Source of the DNA: Strigamia acuminata
Lineage: Eukaryota > Arthropoda > Chilopoda > Geophilomorpha > Linotaeniidae
Assembly: GCA_949358305.1 (NCBI GenBank)
Contig: OX442324.1
Span: 1,849,501-1,913,500 of the forward strand
Direction of reading: 5' to 3'
Length of the DNA stretch: 64,000 nt
The notes under the pieces are model-generated. The model did no database searches. It had not been told where the DNA came from and worked only from the letters and a program-made list of their open reading frames with translations. This document shows, piece after piece, positions 29,276 through 40,353 of this stretch (within the stretch, counting starts at the first letter, position 1; each line of letters opens with the position of its first letter). The position numbers and the translations under genes were made by a program.

Positions 29276-31768
29276 GGTTTTTAAGTATTTTATCTTGTGT
29301 TTTGCTTGATCCAGCTAGACGAGCTGTTTTGTTTAATGGGGTTAATTTATTCAAAACTGGTTATATATAAATACAGTTTTTACGTTGTGGATTAAATGTC
29401 AAGAGTTAACTTTTTTTTAAAAAATAGATCTTAATATATATAAAAAAAAAATTAAAAAAAAACTTAACGTAACAGTGACATAGTTTTTACAAATGTTTCG
29501 AATTTTATGAAGTAGAAATCTAAAAAGATGTGTTTTTCTTTTCAATCGTTTCAGGAGCCAGTCTGTAATGCTTCGGTGGACGGTTGGTCGGCTTAGTGAA
29601 GAAATCCTCAACATGCGTTTCTAAGCAAATCTCAGGTTGTATATCCCAATATAAAAAGCGTGAAGAGAATGTACATATCTCCATGGAGTTGATACTTGTT
29701 GACGATTTAACGTGTTTGCACCAACTGGATGCTGAACCCACCCAGCGATGACTGGCCCGTGGCTTGACCTTTTCAGATTTCCCAGCCCTGCACTGACCCA
29801 GCATTGTGAGGGGGCCCGGACCAGTATGGGCCAAAAAAAACCCATGATGGTTTTATTTGGGGTGACTTAAAAACAATAGTTTTATTTTGGAAGGGGACCC
29901 AAGCTACAATAGAAGTTAGGCATCCTAGGAAAGTTTTAGAGGGGTTAGTTTTTTACAGCTAAGAAATTGAGACATTGCGCATGAGTTTGTATAAATTCGA
30001 TAAAACTATAGTTCTGGCATGAAGTAACTTCGTGTTGGTGGATCTCAGTAGTTTGATAAAAATTAAGCTGATATATTGGTTAAATGTTGATAATTAGTAA
30101 CAATTAACATGTTGATACCTTTGTACAGGTATCAAAATCAAACGTACTAGTCCCGTTTTGTAATGACCGATTGAGGTTTCTTTTCTAACGAGGGGGGGGG
30201 GGGATAGGAGCGAGCCTAACCTTAACCGGTTTTTTGTGTATGCTGCTTCCCTGACCACAGAGGCTCCTAAATGCAGCGTCGACGGTTTGTCCAAACATAA
30301 AGCCAAACCAGTTTGAATACTTGGGCAATGAGTTAGAATTTTTTTTTCATATTGCGATCTAGATGAAACTGGGCAATGGAAGAGTTTCAATGTAACTAAG
30401 GCTGTTCAAGGATACAAGTGAGTGAACATTGATTTTTTCTTCTGAGATAATTTTACACTTAGCATACTGAATTAGTTTAATAGTAAACGTAAATAAAAGT
30501 ATTGTGGTTGCAGAACAACATGATGGAAATGAACTTTGAATGTTTTATTCCAAAAAAGCAGTTTCTGACAACAGCTAACTTTGTGTGATAATGACTGTTT
30601 TTGGTAGGAAATAAACCTAAGAGAATATAGTGCCTAGTTTGATTGTATGTCGGCCAAATTCACACGAATTTGTAACTTATTTTCAGGGCTGGACTGCGTA
30701 CAAATTCAGTACCGGGAAATCTGGATTGATCGGGCCACGGGGACAGGTTACGGTGGGCCAGAACCGGGCCATCAGGAAACTCCCGATAACCAGCACTGCT
30801 TATTTTTTAATTTGAAAAAAAAAATTAATCATCTTCTTCAATGATGAAATGATTGTATAGGGTTTGGTTGAAAAGAAGTGGTATTTGTTTTTCACAGTAT
30901 ACTTAAAAACATAGTTAATTTAATCTTTTTGGTGTTTGCAGAAATAAATAATTCAGTCGTATAGTGAACTACCATAGTTGCAAGGTGAGCTAGATGGCCA
31001 ATTCTTTGGATGAATCAAGTCTCAGTTCTACTTGTCCATTCAAAATAGTAAAAGTTTCTAGAACTTTCTGATTAAATTTCCTCAAATTGAGGAGAGAAAA
31101 GTATATGTACGGTAACCATGTCACAAATCCGTCGGTAGGTGCTAATTAGGCCTCGTCTAATATTTATTTTTTAAGATATCCATTGTTTGGATATGGTAGT
31201 ATGGTCACGAACGATGGGACGAAGAGTAGCTGTTTGAATCACTAAACTAATAAGTTTTGGATCCAGTCACCAGCAATCATTGTATGAACACGTAATATGG
31301 TTGGTGGATTTAATCTAATGGCGATGTCTCGTTTTACAGAAGGAAGTAGAACCAAACCAACCCATTTCAACACATGGTTAGCCAGATATGATGTGAAAAC
31401 AGCTTCGTTCCATCTGATTTGAAGCTGCCAGAAATGCAGAATATAATGGGATGAACGATTTAATCAAAGTATCGGAAGTAATGGGAATTGTATGAAAATT
31501 ATGTTCAATTAAGAGCTTTAGTTCAGTGGTCGAACAACCAGAGACTGGTGAGATTGCGCCAACTAGGCAACTAGTGGTTTAAACAAAAGTTCTGTAATTC
31601 AGAACAGAAGTTTGTTTTCTCATTTTCCTGGAGTGAGTTTTCCAAGTCTTCCAAAGGGAAATGCTCAATTCCGACATTTGCAGTGCATGCGAGAGCCTAA
31701 GAGGCTCATAAAAGATGAAAGTAGTGACTGTGTATCCTAGCTATGGGAAGTAACATGACGTTGTCAAA

Positions 31769-31965
31769 GGGGGTGTAAAATCCATCTCTCTACCTCCCCG
31801 TTGGTCACCCCTGGGGAAGCTGACGGCTGTAGTGTCAGTGGAGCTGAAAGAGAGCTCTGGTACTTCCAATTTGGATCTGGAGTTTTCGTTTATTTCGTGG
31901 TTTGATTTTCTCCTGGTTCGATCTTGTCCTTGGTTGTCTCCAGACTGCAAAATTGGAAGTGTTTT
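31769..31965 (+). ncRNA. Structured repeat, copy 2 (candidate ncRNA)
   Basis: The core is nearly identical to copy 1. The 3' hairpin pairs 31862-31882 (ACTTCCAATTTGGATCTGG then AG) with 31938-31960 (CTCCAGACTGC then AAAATTGGAAGT). Its inner loop holds CTGGTTCGATCTTG, which resembles a pol III B box, and GGCTGTAGTGTCAGTGG in the core resembles an A box. The copy ends in a run of nine T, a possible pol III terminator. The A-B spacing of about 80 nt is long and the B box is missing from copy 4, so pol III transcription is only a hypothesis. Confidence 0.5.
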
Positions 31966-32761
31966 TTTTTAAACAAAAATTTAAAAACTAAAAAACTGAG
32001 TATTTTCTTTGAAAGTACAGTAATGTGATTCTTTTGAATTACTAAGCAGACTAGTGACCCGAGTGGTGAGAGCACTTGGCCTAAGTCTTGAATGTTTGCA
32101 TTCCAATCTGATTCTGGTATTTGGTTTTTGAGGGCTGGGTGGATTGGGGTTTTGCTGGCCGAGACATTACACACACTCGTTATTGTGAGGGTGTGGAGGC
32201 TGTAGCAAACTGAATGTATCTTTACATAGGTGTCTTGTACCATAGCTGCATTGCGATTTTGTGTCGAATTTATTTGTTACCTTTGAGTTGATTTTTGTTT
32301 TGAAAACATGACTTGAAGTGTTTGCAGGAGATCTGATGCATTTTTTCTTCTTATTCTTTGATTGTAGGAATTAGAAGTCACTGCGTTGCGTTTTGGTGCG
32401 CACAAACTAAAGAGGAACAGCCCGAGATGTTCGTTTGTGCAAGGTGAGTAAGGATTCGAAATTGGTGGTAAACTACCTAGTATTTACTGTTTTTATTTTT
32501 ATAGAAACGTTCGTCCGTGTTCCGTTACACTTTGGGGCTGCTTACGCGTGTTTGGAAATGAATTTCTTAATTTTGCCAGTGTAAAGAAGTCTAAAATTTA
32601 ATCTTTTTTTTTTCTTTTGTTTTCTTTTTTCGGGTATAGGTTCAGTAATTGCTGATAACAGAGCCGGGTGCTGTATTATAGATAATTGGCCGTTTATTTG
32701 GTAGTAGGTGAGACTAGGGTTTTCTAAAATGGTTTCAAATTAATGAAGATTGATTTTTACA

Positions 32762-32823
32762 GTTAAGCCAAATGTGGCAAAATGGTGGAAGAAATTTGAT
32801 ACAATACGTGACGTGACGGAACA
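32762..32823 (+). other. Exon-like segment with YY1-like site
   Basis: Bounded by TTTTTACAG and GTAAGTAT, both good splice signals. It contains GGCAAAATGGTGGAAG, a YY1-like motif. One frame is open (KPNVAKWWKKFDTIRDVTEH), which resembles no family I can defend and finds no compatible neighbour exon. Best viewed as a non-coding exon candidate. Confidence 0.3.
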
Positions 32824-33077
32824 TTATGTAAGTATAACATGGGATTTGCGCATCCAGAAGCATCGTGTAAGAGAGCAGATGGCAAACTTGTTTTGTTTTT
32901 TTAAATGGAATTTGACTTGATACACGGGTAACTTTTCATTAGTTTAATTGTAATGAATTCGATGAATTACTTGTTTCTTTTCCAGGTTGATGCGTGTGCT
33001 TATACAGATAATTGATTTGGAAAACCCATTTATTGAGATTAATTGATGATAATCACAAAGTAATTAAAAATTCATTT

Positions 33078-33182
33078 AATGATTGGAAAACGGAAAGAAG
33101 CATGATTGATGAAACAATTGTAGATTGGAATTTGATTGGAAGACTATAAGAAGCATGATTTATGAAACAATTGTAGATTTGC
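33078..33182 (+). repeat. Imperfect ~60-bp tandem duplication
   Basis: GATTGG...AAGAAGCATGATTGATGAAACAATTGTAGAT is followed at once by GATTGG...ATAAGAAGCATGATTTATGAAACAATTGTAGAT. The second copy includes the degenerate TTTGATTGGAAGACT motif mentioned for this region. Confidence 0.7.
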
Positions 33183-34484
33183 CATCTTATTGAAAATTGA
33201 GTTGTTAATGTAATTGTTTTGTAGTGGCCACTGGGGCTTTTAAAATATCAGCTGCAGCAATTGGTGGGAAGTCCTAAAGCTAAAATTAATTAGCCATAAA
33301 TAATTGAAAATTGATTTGGCTAATGTCTATAATTGAAATTGTGGATAATGTATGTAGGCAGATTTATCTTTGGATTCATACTTGTTGCTGAAATCCGGGT
33401 GGCATCGACAATGGTGAAATGTTGAATTGCCATAATAAAAAATAGATATGTATTTACTAAAGCACTGGATGAATTGTTATAATTGAGGCAGCATAAGATG
33501 AGCTTAGATGGACCTTTAACTAACCACTGGGATTTAAACACTTGAGATTTTTATGGTTTGATAGAATTGAAAATTATGTTTTAATCATTTTCTAATAACA
33601 GTACGGTATCAGCAGCAGGATAAAATAACTTGACTATTATGTAACTATCAATATGAGTTTGATGAAAATGTAAATTAAACTAAATTTTTGTTTCTATTTT
33701 AGGTAATTTTTAAGTTTCAGTATTTGTAACGATTTATTTTTAATGTGCAAGTTGTTGGGAAATGTTATTGAATTGTAAATTGACTACGAGAAACGCCCAG
33801 CCCTGCTGCTGTGTAGTGAGTAAAGCTAGTGAGCACACAATAAACTCGCTTAGTAACAAGTTTGCCATTGGTTTTCAGGTTTTTCAGGTTTTTTGCTTTA
33901 ATGCTGAATCTTGTGATCCCTGTATCCCAAAACAAATGATCAAAAACCTTGTCAATTTTAATCGTGCATCCCCATGTTTTTGGGGAAATTTAAATTGTTC
34001 AATCGATCTGTTTTGTCACCTAGATACAAATTGAACCGAAATATGTATTATTGTTCTTGACTTGTGGTCAGTTCAGAGTCGAAGTGATTTTGTGCCACAT
34101 TCAAATAGCAGCAAAACACCGGCTAGTACAGTGGTTTAAAAATAACTTGATTGTGTTAAGTATGCTGCTGACTGTAATTCATACTTTTTTATTGAAGAGA
34201 AAGTGCCAGCAACAACCATGACTTTCTTATTGCTCTTTGTGTCTGTAGATGTAATACTTAGAATTTTGGTCAGCAGCATACAATACATAGCACGTCCAGA
34301 TTAATTTTTTTTTGAAACCTGACTGAAAGTATTTCAGGTAACGGTAAAGTAACAAATCTGGGCTATGTTTGGCTGCATTTCAATTTGTTCTATTATCTAG
34401 ATTGATGTTTTGCAACTCAATAATTTGAATTTTTTCTGCTGATTGCAAAACTTGATATTAGTATGGCCAAAAAAAAACCTAAAA

Positions 34485-34576
34485 GGTGGTGGAAAATCCA
34501 ACTCTCTACCTTCACGTGGTCACCTCTGGGTAAACTGATGACTGTTGCTTCAGTGGAGCTAAATGAGAGATCTGGT
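34485..34576 (+). ncRNA. Structured repeat, copy 3, diverged and lacking the 3' hairpin
   Basis: GTGGAAAATCCAACTCTCTACC, GTGGTCACC, the hairpin CTGA...TCAG, GTGGAGCTAAATGAGAG and CTGGTA are kept, but the ACTTCCAAT arm and its partner are absent. Probably a decayed copy. Confidence 0.5.
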
Positions 34577-37500
34577 AAATTAAAGTCTTTTCTTTTTTTG
34601 CTCATGTAAATGATTTTCACCGTCATTGTAACCTAGACTCAATAAAAAAAAAGATTTCAATTTTACCACCTTGCATATTGATGTCGTTTCTAAGCTTCAA
34701 GCAATGATAGTTGCACATGAATGTATTGCTGAGAGCAGGATTGAATGAAGGGTTCTACATGACGATCCTGTCTGAAGCTGGAAATAATTTTAAACGGAAT
34801 TTATAAGCTTTATTATACAAAGAGGGCAAACAAATGTACTCTACTCCTTACTTCTGGGCTTTACAATTCTTCCTTCACAATCTATACGTAGGCACCCTTG
34901 TCTTTTGCCTTCACTATTTGCTATTAACAAAGGCTGTGATCCCTACAAAACCGTCAACTGTACCAACGTGGAGAGATAAATTGTAAGGTTTGGCCATTGC
35001 CTGTTTCGATACTTCCTGAAGAGAGAGGAGCTTATGGTTGGTTGGCTGTGATAACAGTGGGCACGGTCGAGACAAGTTAAATGTCATCGTACGCAGTTTT
35101 GTAAGTGTGAAAATGATAAAGAAAAAGGAAATGCTTTTCTTTATCTTCCTAAAGGTGGTAAGATTTATAAAAAATTAAAAAATGAAAAAAAATCTGTTTA
35201 TTGATTTTGGCGAGGAATTGTAACTTTTTTTTTACCTAGCCATTTTTAGGAAATAATTTTGTTTTATTTTTCATCGTTTTTACGCTAAACTGCAAAATGA
35301 CCGTTAACATTTCATGTCCACTGTTGTCACAACAACAATAAGCTCCACCCTCTTCAATTTGGCTGAATTCCGGAAATGTCGAAGTGGCCAAACTATTTTT
35401 CTCTCAACCTTGAACTGCACGTCTACACGCTAATTTTTTTTTTAAATAACACCTAAAAAGATGCGTTTTTTCTTCTACTATTTTTAAAATTAAATTTTCC
35501 ACCTAAATTTAAACTAGTCATTAAACAATAAGCACCACACAATTAACGCGCATTACTGCACATTACATAGAAATGCCAAGATCAGTAGTGCTTTCGTAGC
35601 GAAAAGTAAATTTTAGTTTGAATTCTAATTTTGGCTTCTCTTTTGATTGGAAGTTTCCTCTAGCACGTCAGATATACATTCGATAGGTGGTAAGTCAACT
35701 TTTCCGCTCTGTTTGAGTGCTCGTCTCGCTCCGAGTCTCGCACTCGCACTGACAGCCATTGCTGCGGCGCTGTCCCCTGCAATGTTTTCGAATAAATAAA
35801 TACCGGTATCTAAGTAGGAACACGTTCGAGAACTTTAAAAAAAAAAAAAATTTTTTTTTGACGAATTTGTAGGACAGGACTGACTTGTGAGACGAAGATT
35901 TAGGTCTGAAAAAAAGAATTTAAAAAAAAAAAAGAGACTCTATTCTCGAACTCAATTTGCCAATTTCAATAAAATAAGATGTATTGGTTTCTTTCAAATC
36001 TAAATATTAGAAGAATTATCCATAATTTTAAATTAAATTCGGGGAGAATTAATAGTGCTTAAAAATTTGTCAAACACGAAAGCCGTGCCCACAGTCCATA
36101 GAATAGACTGTGAATGGACTGAATGGACTGTGGCCGTGCCCAATCACACAAAAGACCCGGAGTCAAACAACCGAGCACACCGGATAATCCTTTGTGCGCA
36201 AATCCGACTCTCAAATTTGAGAAGTTTTTAATAATATCTCGACTTTTTACTATTTGGTTAAGGTGTACGTTTAAAGTTTCTGTTTTTTACAGTTTTTTAT
36301 GTTTCTATATACAAAATGAAGACGTAAAACAAGATCAAACTGCAAAAATAAAAAATAAAACCATGTGTACAAATGTATAGAGTGGGTTTTTAAGCGGTTG
36401 ATGCCGCGTTTGGATTTTTTTCAACCAAATTTTAAAATGGCTGCGAAGCAAGTTAGTCCAAGGTTAAATCGAGGGGTCAAACACCCAATAAAGCATTCAA
36501 ATAACTGCGGAGTATCACTATTCAGTATGGATAGTAATCCAACTTCATGAGAATGGAGCAGAGCTGGGTCTCCAGGAAAGAAAGCAAGTCCACTTAGCTG
36601 TGATTTAGGGTGTCTACTGTTTATTAACGGCCTTGCACCTAGCAACCACTGTATGGACAGTGTTGTTGCGTATATTGGTTGCTAAAGCTATTGTTATTAG
36701 TTTACATAGGTGTTATATGAATATGTAACACACAATTCGTTGATTGCGTGAAAATAAAGGAACTTTAATTGTCATTTTCTCGTATAAAGCCAAAAATAAA
36801 TTACAAACAGACACAAAAACTGAATGATCTGGCACACATTCACGACTTTGTCTTCTGTTTTAGCAGTTTATAGAAACATCAAAAACTAGACATTTTTGGA
36901 AACTAATATTTCTTTTCATCCGTTTATATCATTTTGTCATTTCAGGTTTCTGAATTTTGGAATGGACTATTCCTTTGTGATACATTAATTCACTCTTGGA
37001 CGAATTGAATACCGATACTTTTAAATTTTGACTTAGGTTAGATAATTCATAGAATAACCACAAACACTAGCACCATTCAAAAAGTCGTGTTTCAAGTGTT
37101 TTATCTGTTTGTGTTTGTGTTTTTGTATTTTTTAACATCATGTTCACATGTATTCACCCGTATTCATATTATTTTCACAAAGAAACACGTTTGAAATTTG
37201 AATTGAAATCATTTCGTGGATAATTTGTTTTTGGAGACCCTCAGACCCCCAACCCATGGCCCCACCTCTAATTCCAACTGATCCCACATATTTTGTTGTT
37301 GTGTTTAGCTTCAAATCAACCAATCAGTTTGCTCGCTTTGCAAGTTTCCCATTGGTCGGTTCAAATATGACGAAATCATATCCATCCGCAGGAACACAGA
37401 CGTTGCAGCTATTTCAGAGCGACGCTTGCGTAAAGAAGAGGTTGGAGGCGAAGGTGAAATTCAAGCCGACTATGGTCATATAGTGACAACATTTTGTTGT

Positions 37501-37793
37501 TACATATACTACTTGCTGTGTCTTAAGAAATCTGAATGTTTGTTGTGTTTACAATTGTTTTTTTAACTTAGATAATCTAAAATCTTTCCAGGTGTGTGGA
37601 ATGGCGAATTTAAACGCAGTAAGTGGAACAATGGAAGGGGAGAGAAATTGACTCAATTATTACATTCTTTTAGATCCCAATTCTGCGGTGTTTATGGCAC
37701 CTGAATTCAACGTGTAATTGTTAGATAGCTGGAGAAATTAAGAATGGTAACAATTATTTAATTGGGCAAAGAGGTTTTTGCCTTAATAGATTT

Positions 37794-37866
37794 TCAAAAT
37801 GGCTGACTTGGGGCTAGGGAGCTCTTCTCTACCAATCGATTTAGCCTCAGACAAGATGGCTGCCGG
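37794..37866 (+). promoter_or_regulatory. Paired YY1-like sites
   Basis: CAAAATGGCTGACTTGGGG and ACAAGATGGCTGCCGG lie about 55 bp apart in the same orientation. The arrangement echoes the pair at 28,132-28,184 (CAAAATGGCGGACCTAGGG), including the flanking purine run. Conserved spacing to the downstream motif and structured repeat suggests duplication of a module. Confidence 0.4.
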
Positions 37867-38322
37867 TTAGGTCTGGTGCTTTTTGGTGAAATTGTCAAGG
37901 AAAAGTAGAGGTATCTAATTGATCTGAAAGGAATTAAGATCTTTGGTGAACTATTTTTATTTGATATAGGATTTTCTAAAAGTAGAGAATTTTGATTAAA
38001 CTGTACGCTGTACAGTTGTTAAGACATTTGACTAGAAATTTAATGAATTGCAAAACTTTGATTGGACTATAACATCAATAACGGACTAATATAATTATTA
38101 TGTCCGAAAAATAAGTAATTTAATTTTTTAATTGTAATGACCTTGACGCTATGAAAAAAGTTTAGTATAATTACATGTTACTACACTATACTAAATAGTT
38201 ATATTTAATAATGTTTATAAGTTATATTTATGGAATTGGGGTAAGATACTTCTCGAAATTGAGAATGAGATTATAAAATCTTAAAATTAAGGTTCAGGCC
38301 AGTCTTAGTGAAAAATAGAGTA

Positions 38323-38449
38323 GCTGCATTCAAAAACTCGTTTTGTGTCTGTACGTGTGACGTCATTCCCATTGAATAACATGGGAATGACGTCACATGT
38401 ACAGACACAAAACGAGTTTTAGAGGCGTTTTAGAGTTTTTGAATGCAGC
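38323..38449. mobile_element. Palindromic MITE with TA duplication (TIR GCTGCATTCAAAAACTC)
   Basis: The two halves are nearly perfect inverted copies: GCTGCATTCAAAAACTC at the left, GAGTTTTTGAATGCAGC at the right, TA on both sides. The inner arms each carry a TGACGTCA palindrome and meet at a short AT loop. The right arm has about 17 extra bases. The whole folds into one long hairpin if transcribed. Confidence 0.75.
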
Positions 38450-39112
38450 TAGTGAAATATTTCGTCAGTTTTAGGCTGAAAACAAGTGTTCAATGTCTAA
38501 ATCAAAACATTTAGTCGTACTTAACAATTTCTGTTTACATGTGGCTGGTTATCTAGACAAGTGAAACGAGTTCTAGAGTGCATTCTTTCTCATTACCAAA
38601 TTAGGATTTGGTCCACGTATCAATCTGATGCGAGTAAAACTACTTTGCCTGCCTGCTTGGACAGTACATGTCCTGGTATTTAAAATTTGTTCCGTTTTTT
38701 CTCTAAGCAATTGTGTGAACAAATATTTTTTTCTGTGGCTTATCTTCCCAGAAATCTAATCACCTAACTTTTGACTATAAAGAAAATAATTTCAAAAAAT
38801 CTGTTTGGTTTTGTGATCTTTAAAGGTTTTCATAATTTCTGTTTATGCTTCATGCATGATAGGTATTTATAGTAGCTGTAATGATTCAAGTAATTTTGAA
38901 GCGACAAAATCGCAATTTAGGAGCTGGAAACCTTATGCATGTCAATTAGAATTAGTCCTATTCAGACTGGCTTATTCTGAGAATGTAGATTTCTTTGATC
39001 TTGCAAAATATCAAGTAAAATTATCAGGGACTGAAACATGAAAAATAGCCATTTCAAAAAGCTTAATGTACATGTAAACATTTCATAGGAAATTTCTTTA
39101 CATATTGAAAAA

Positions 39113-39256
39113 GGGGTGTAAAATCCAACTCTCTACCGCCTAGTGGTCACCCTGGGGAAGCTGAGGCCTATTTCTCAGTGGAGCTGAAAGAGAGAACTGG
39201 TACTTCCAATTAATGTCTGGAATCCAAATTGGTTTCCAGATTTGATATTGGAAGTT
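39113..39256 (+). ncRNA. Structured repeat, copy 4, with compact pre-miRNA-like hairpin
   Basis: Core as in the other copies, but the inner stem is CTGAG/CTCAG instead of CTGAC/GTCAG. The 3' hairpin is short and tight: arm 39202-39222 (ACTTCCAATTAATGTCTGG then AA) pairs with 39234-39255 (TTCCAGATTTGATATTGGAA then GT) around an 11-nt loop. The size of about 54 nt would suit a Dicer substrate, but no known microRNA is recognised. Confidence 0.5.
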
Positions 39257-40353
39257 TAGGGGTGTTTAAAACGAACTCAATTTCACATTAATTGGTTATG
39301 ATGTTGCAATGTGGAGTATTTGATCTTGTTTGTTGCGTCAGCTTTAAATTGCTGATTTTGCAATATTAAAACTATTCTTAGTTGGATGTACTTAGATGTG
39401 TTTGGGTTGTGTAACCAAGATTATGTACATTTAATTCTATTTTACTGCCTATAAAAAGGCCTGTTAAATTGTAAATGTTGGTACAATTTTTATAATGTAC
39501 TCCTTAGTTAACAGTTTTGGTTGCACATGGTCTTCGTATTCCTAATTAAAATTTAAAAACTCGAATATTCTGATTTCACACGTTTTTCTTATTTATCTTT
39601 TCAATTTTTTTCTTTTAGTGAAAGAAAAATTTTGTTGATTTGCAAATGACGGGGGCAAAAAATGGTTCGTTAATTAAAATATGTAAAATTTGGATAACAT
39701 TTTGAATTTTATTTTATTTATTTATATTTTTTGCTGTCACATAGGAAATGTTGATCATGAATTATTCTGATAGTTGAAAAGACATGACTATTGAAACCTG
39801 AAAAGGTGGGTGAGTTCTTTCTTTTATTTGTGGTATGATTTTATTTATCATTGGTTCAAGAGAAAAACAAGTGCTTGCAGTTGTCTGAACAATGAGGCTA
39901 TCTGAACTGGGCAGTGTAGTTTGTATAACAGGCGAACTTTCTTATAATCGAATAACAATTTATCTAGGTCTATATTTTCAAACTAGATTAATGAATTAAA
40001 GGGATAGAGGATGTGGTTAATTTCAACTCTGTTCTACTTTTACATTACTTGTACAAGTTTTCTGGCTGAACCAACTTAAAAGTTGGTGGTTATTCTGCTT
40101 GCTATGCCAAGTGACAGAATCGAAGTTTGGTTTTAGCAATAGTGGGTACATATAGTAGCTGCCATCCTAACGTAATCTAGTTTGTAAATGACACCGATTA
40201 AATGGTTGCTAGCACGGGCATTGGTATTAACTAGCAAAAGGAATTTGCAGTGCCTAATCCAATAGAGTAAAGAAGCAGCGGTGGCAAGAAATTGCTGTGA
40301 TTTAGTTTTATTGAAAATCGGAGTTGACCTAAATTCAAAATACTTTTGTCAAG

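Larger units (their letters stand above)
27778..40353. other. 12.5-kb region without a convincing protein gene
   Basis: It holds the four structured repeats, the YY1-like sites, the motif copies, a MITE at 38,323-38,449, a pyrimidine (CCT)n tract near 28,785-28,850 and a hAT-like end (CAGGGCTGGACTGCG) near 30,686. Several exon-like segments with fair splice sites occur (for example 32,368-32,441 between TGATTGTAG and GTGAGTAAGG). I infer a long non-coding transcript or an array of duplicated units, not a coding gene. Confidence 0.4.

Noticed and set aside
31385-31425. C/D snoRNA-like boxes (ATGATGT ... CTGA)
   Set aside because: Box spacing is about 20 nt and there is no closing terminal stem.
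31910-31930. tRNA gene suggested by GGTTCGATC
   Set aside because: No acceptor stem, anticodon arm or correct A-B box spacing; no tRNA gene was found anywhere in the window.
33126-33150. TGGAAGACTA, identical to the start of miR-7
   Set aside because: The match ends after ten bases, there is no hairpin, and the site belongs to a tandem duplication.
34540-34575. Hammerhead-like core (CTGATGA ... AAA) in structured copy 3
   Set aside because: The other copies read CTGACGG and CTGAGGC, which break the ribozyme core, and covariation supports a plain hairpin instead.
37068-37090. TAGCACCATTC, similar to the 5' end of the miR-29/285 family
   Set aside because: Only 11 bases match and no complementary arm lies within 80 bp on either side.
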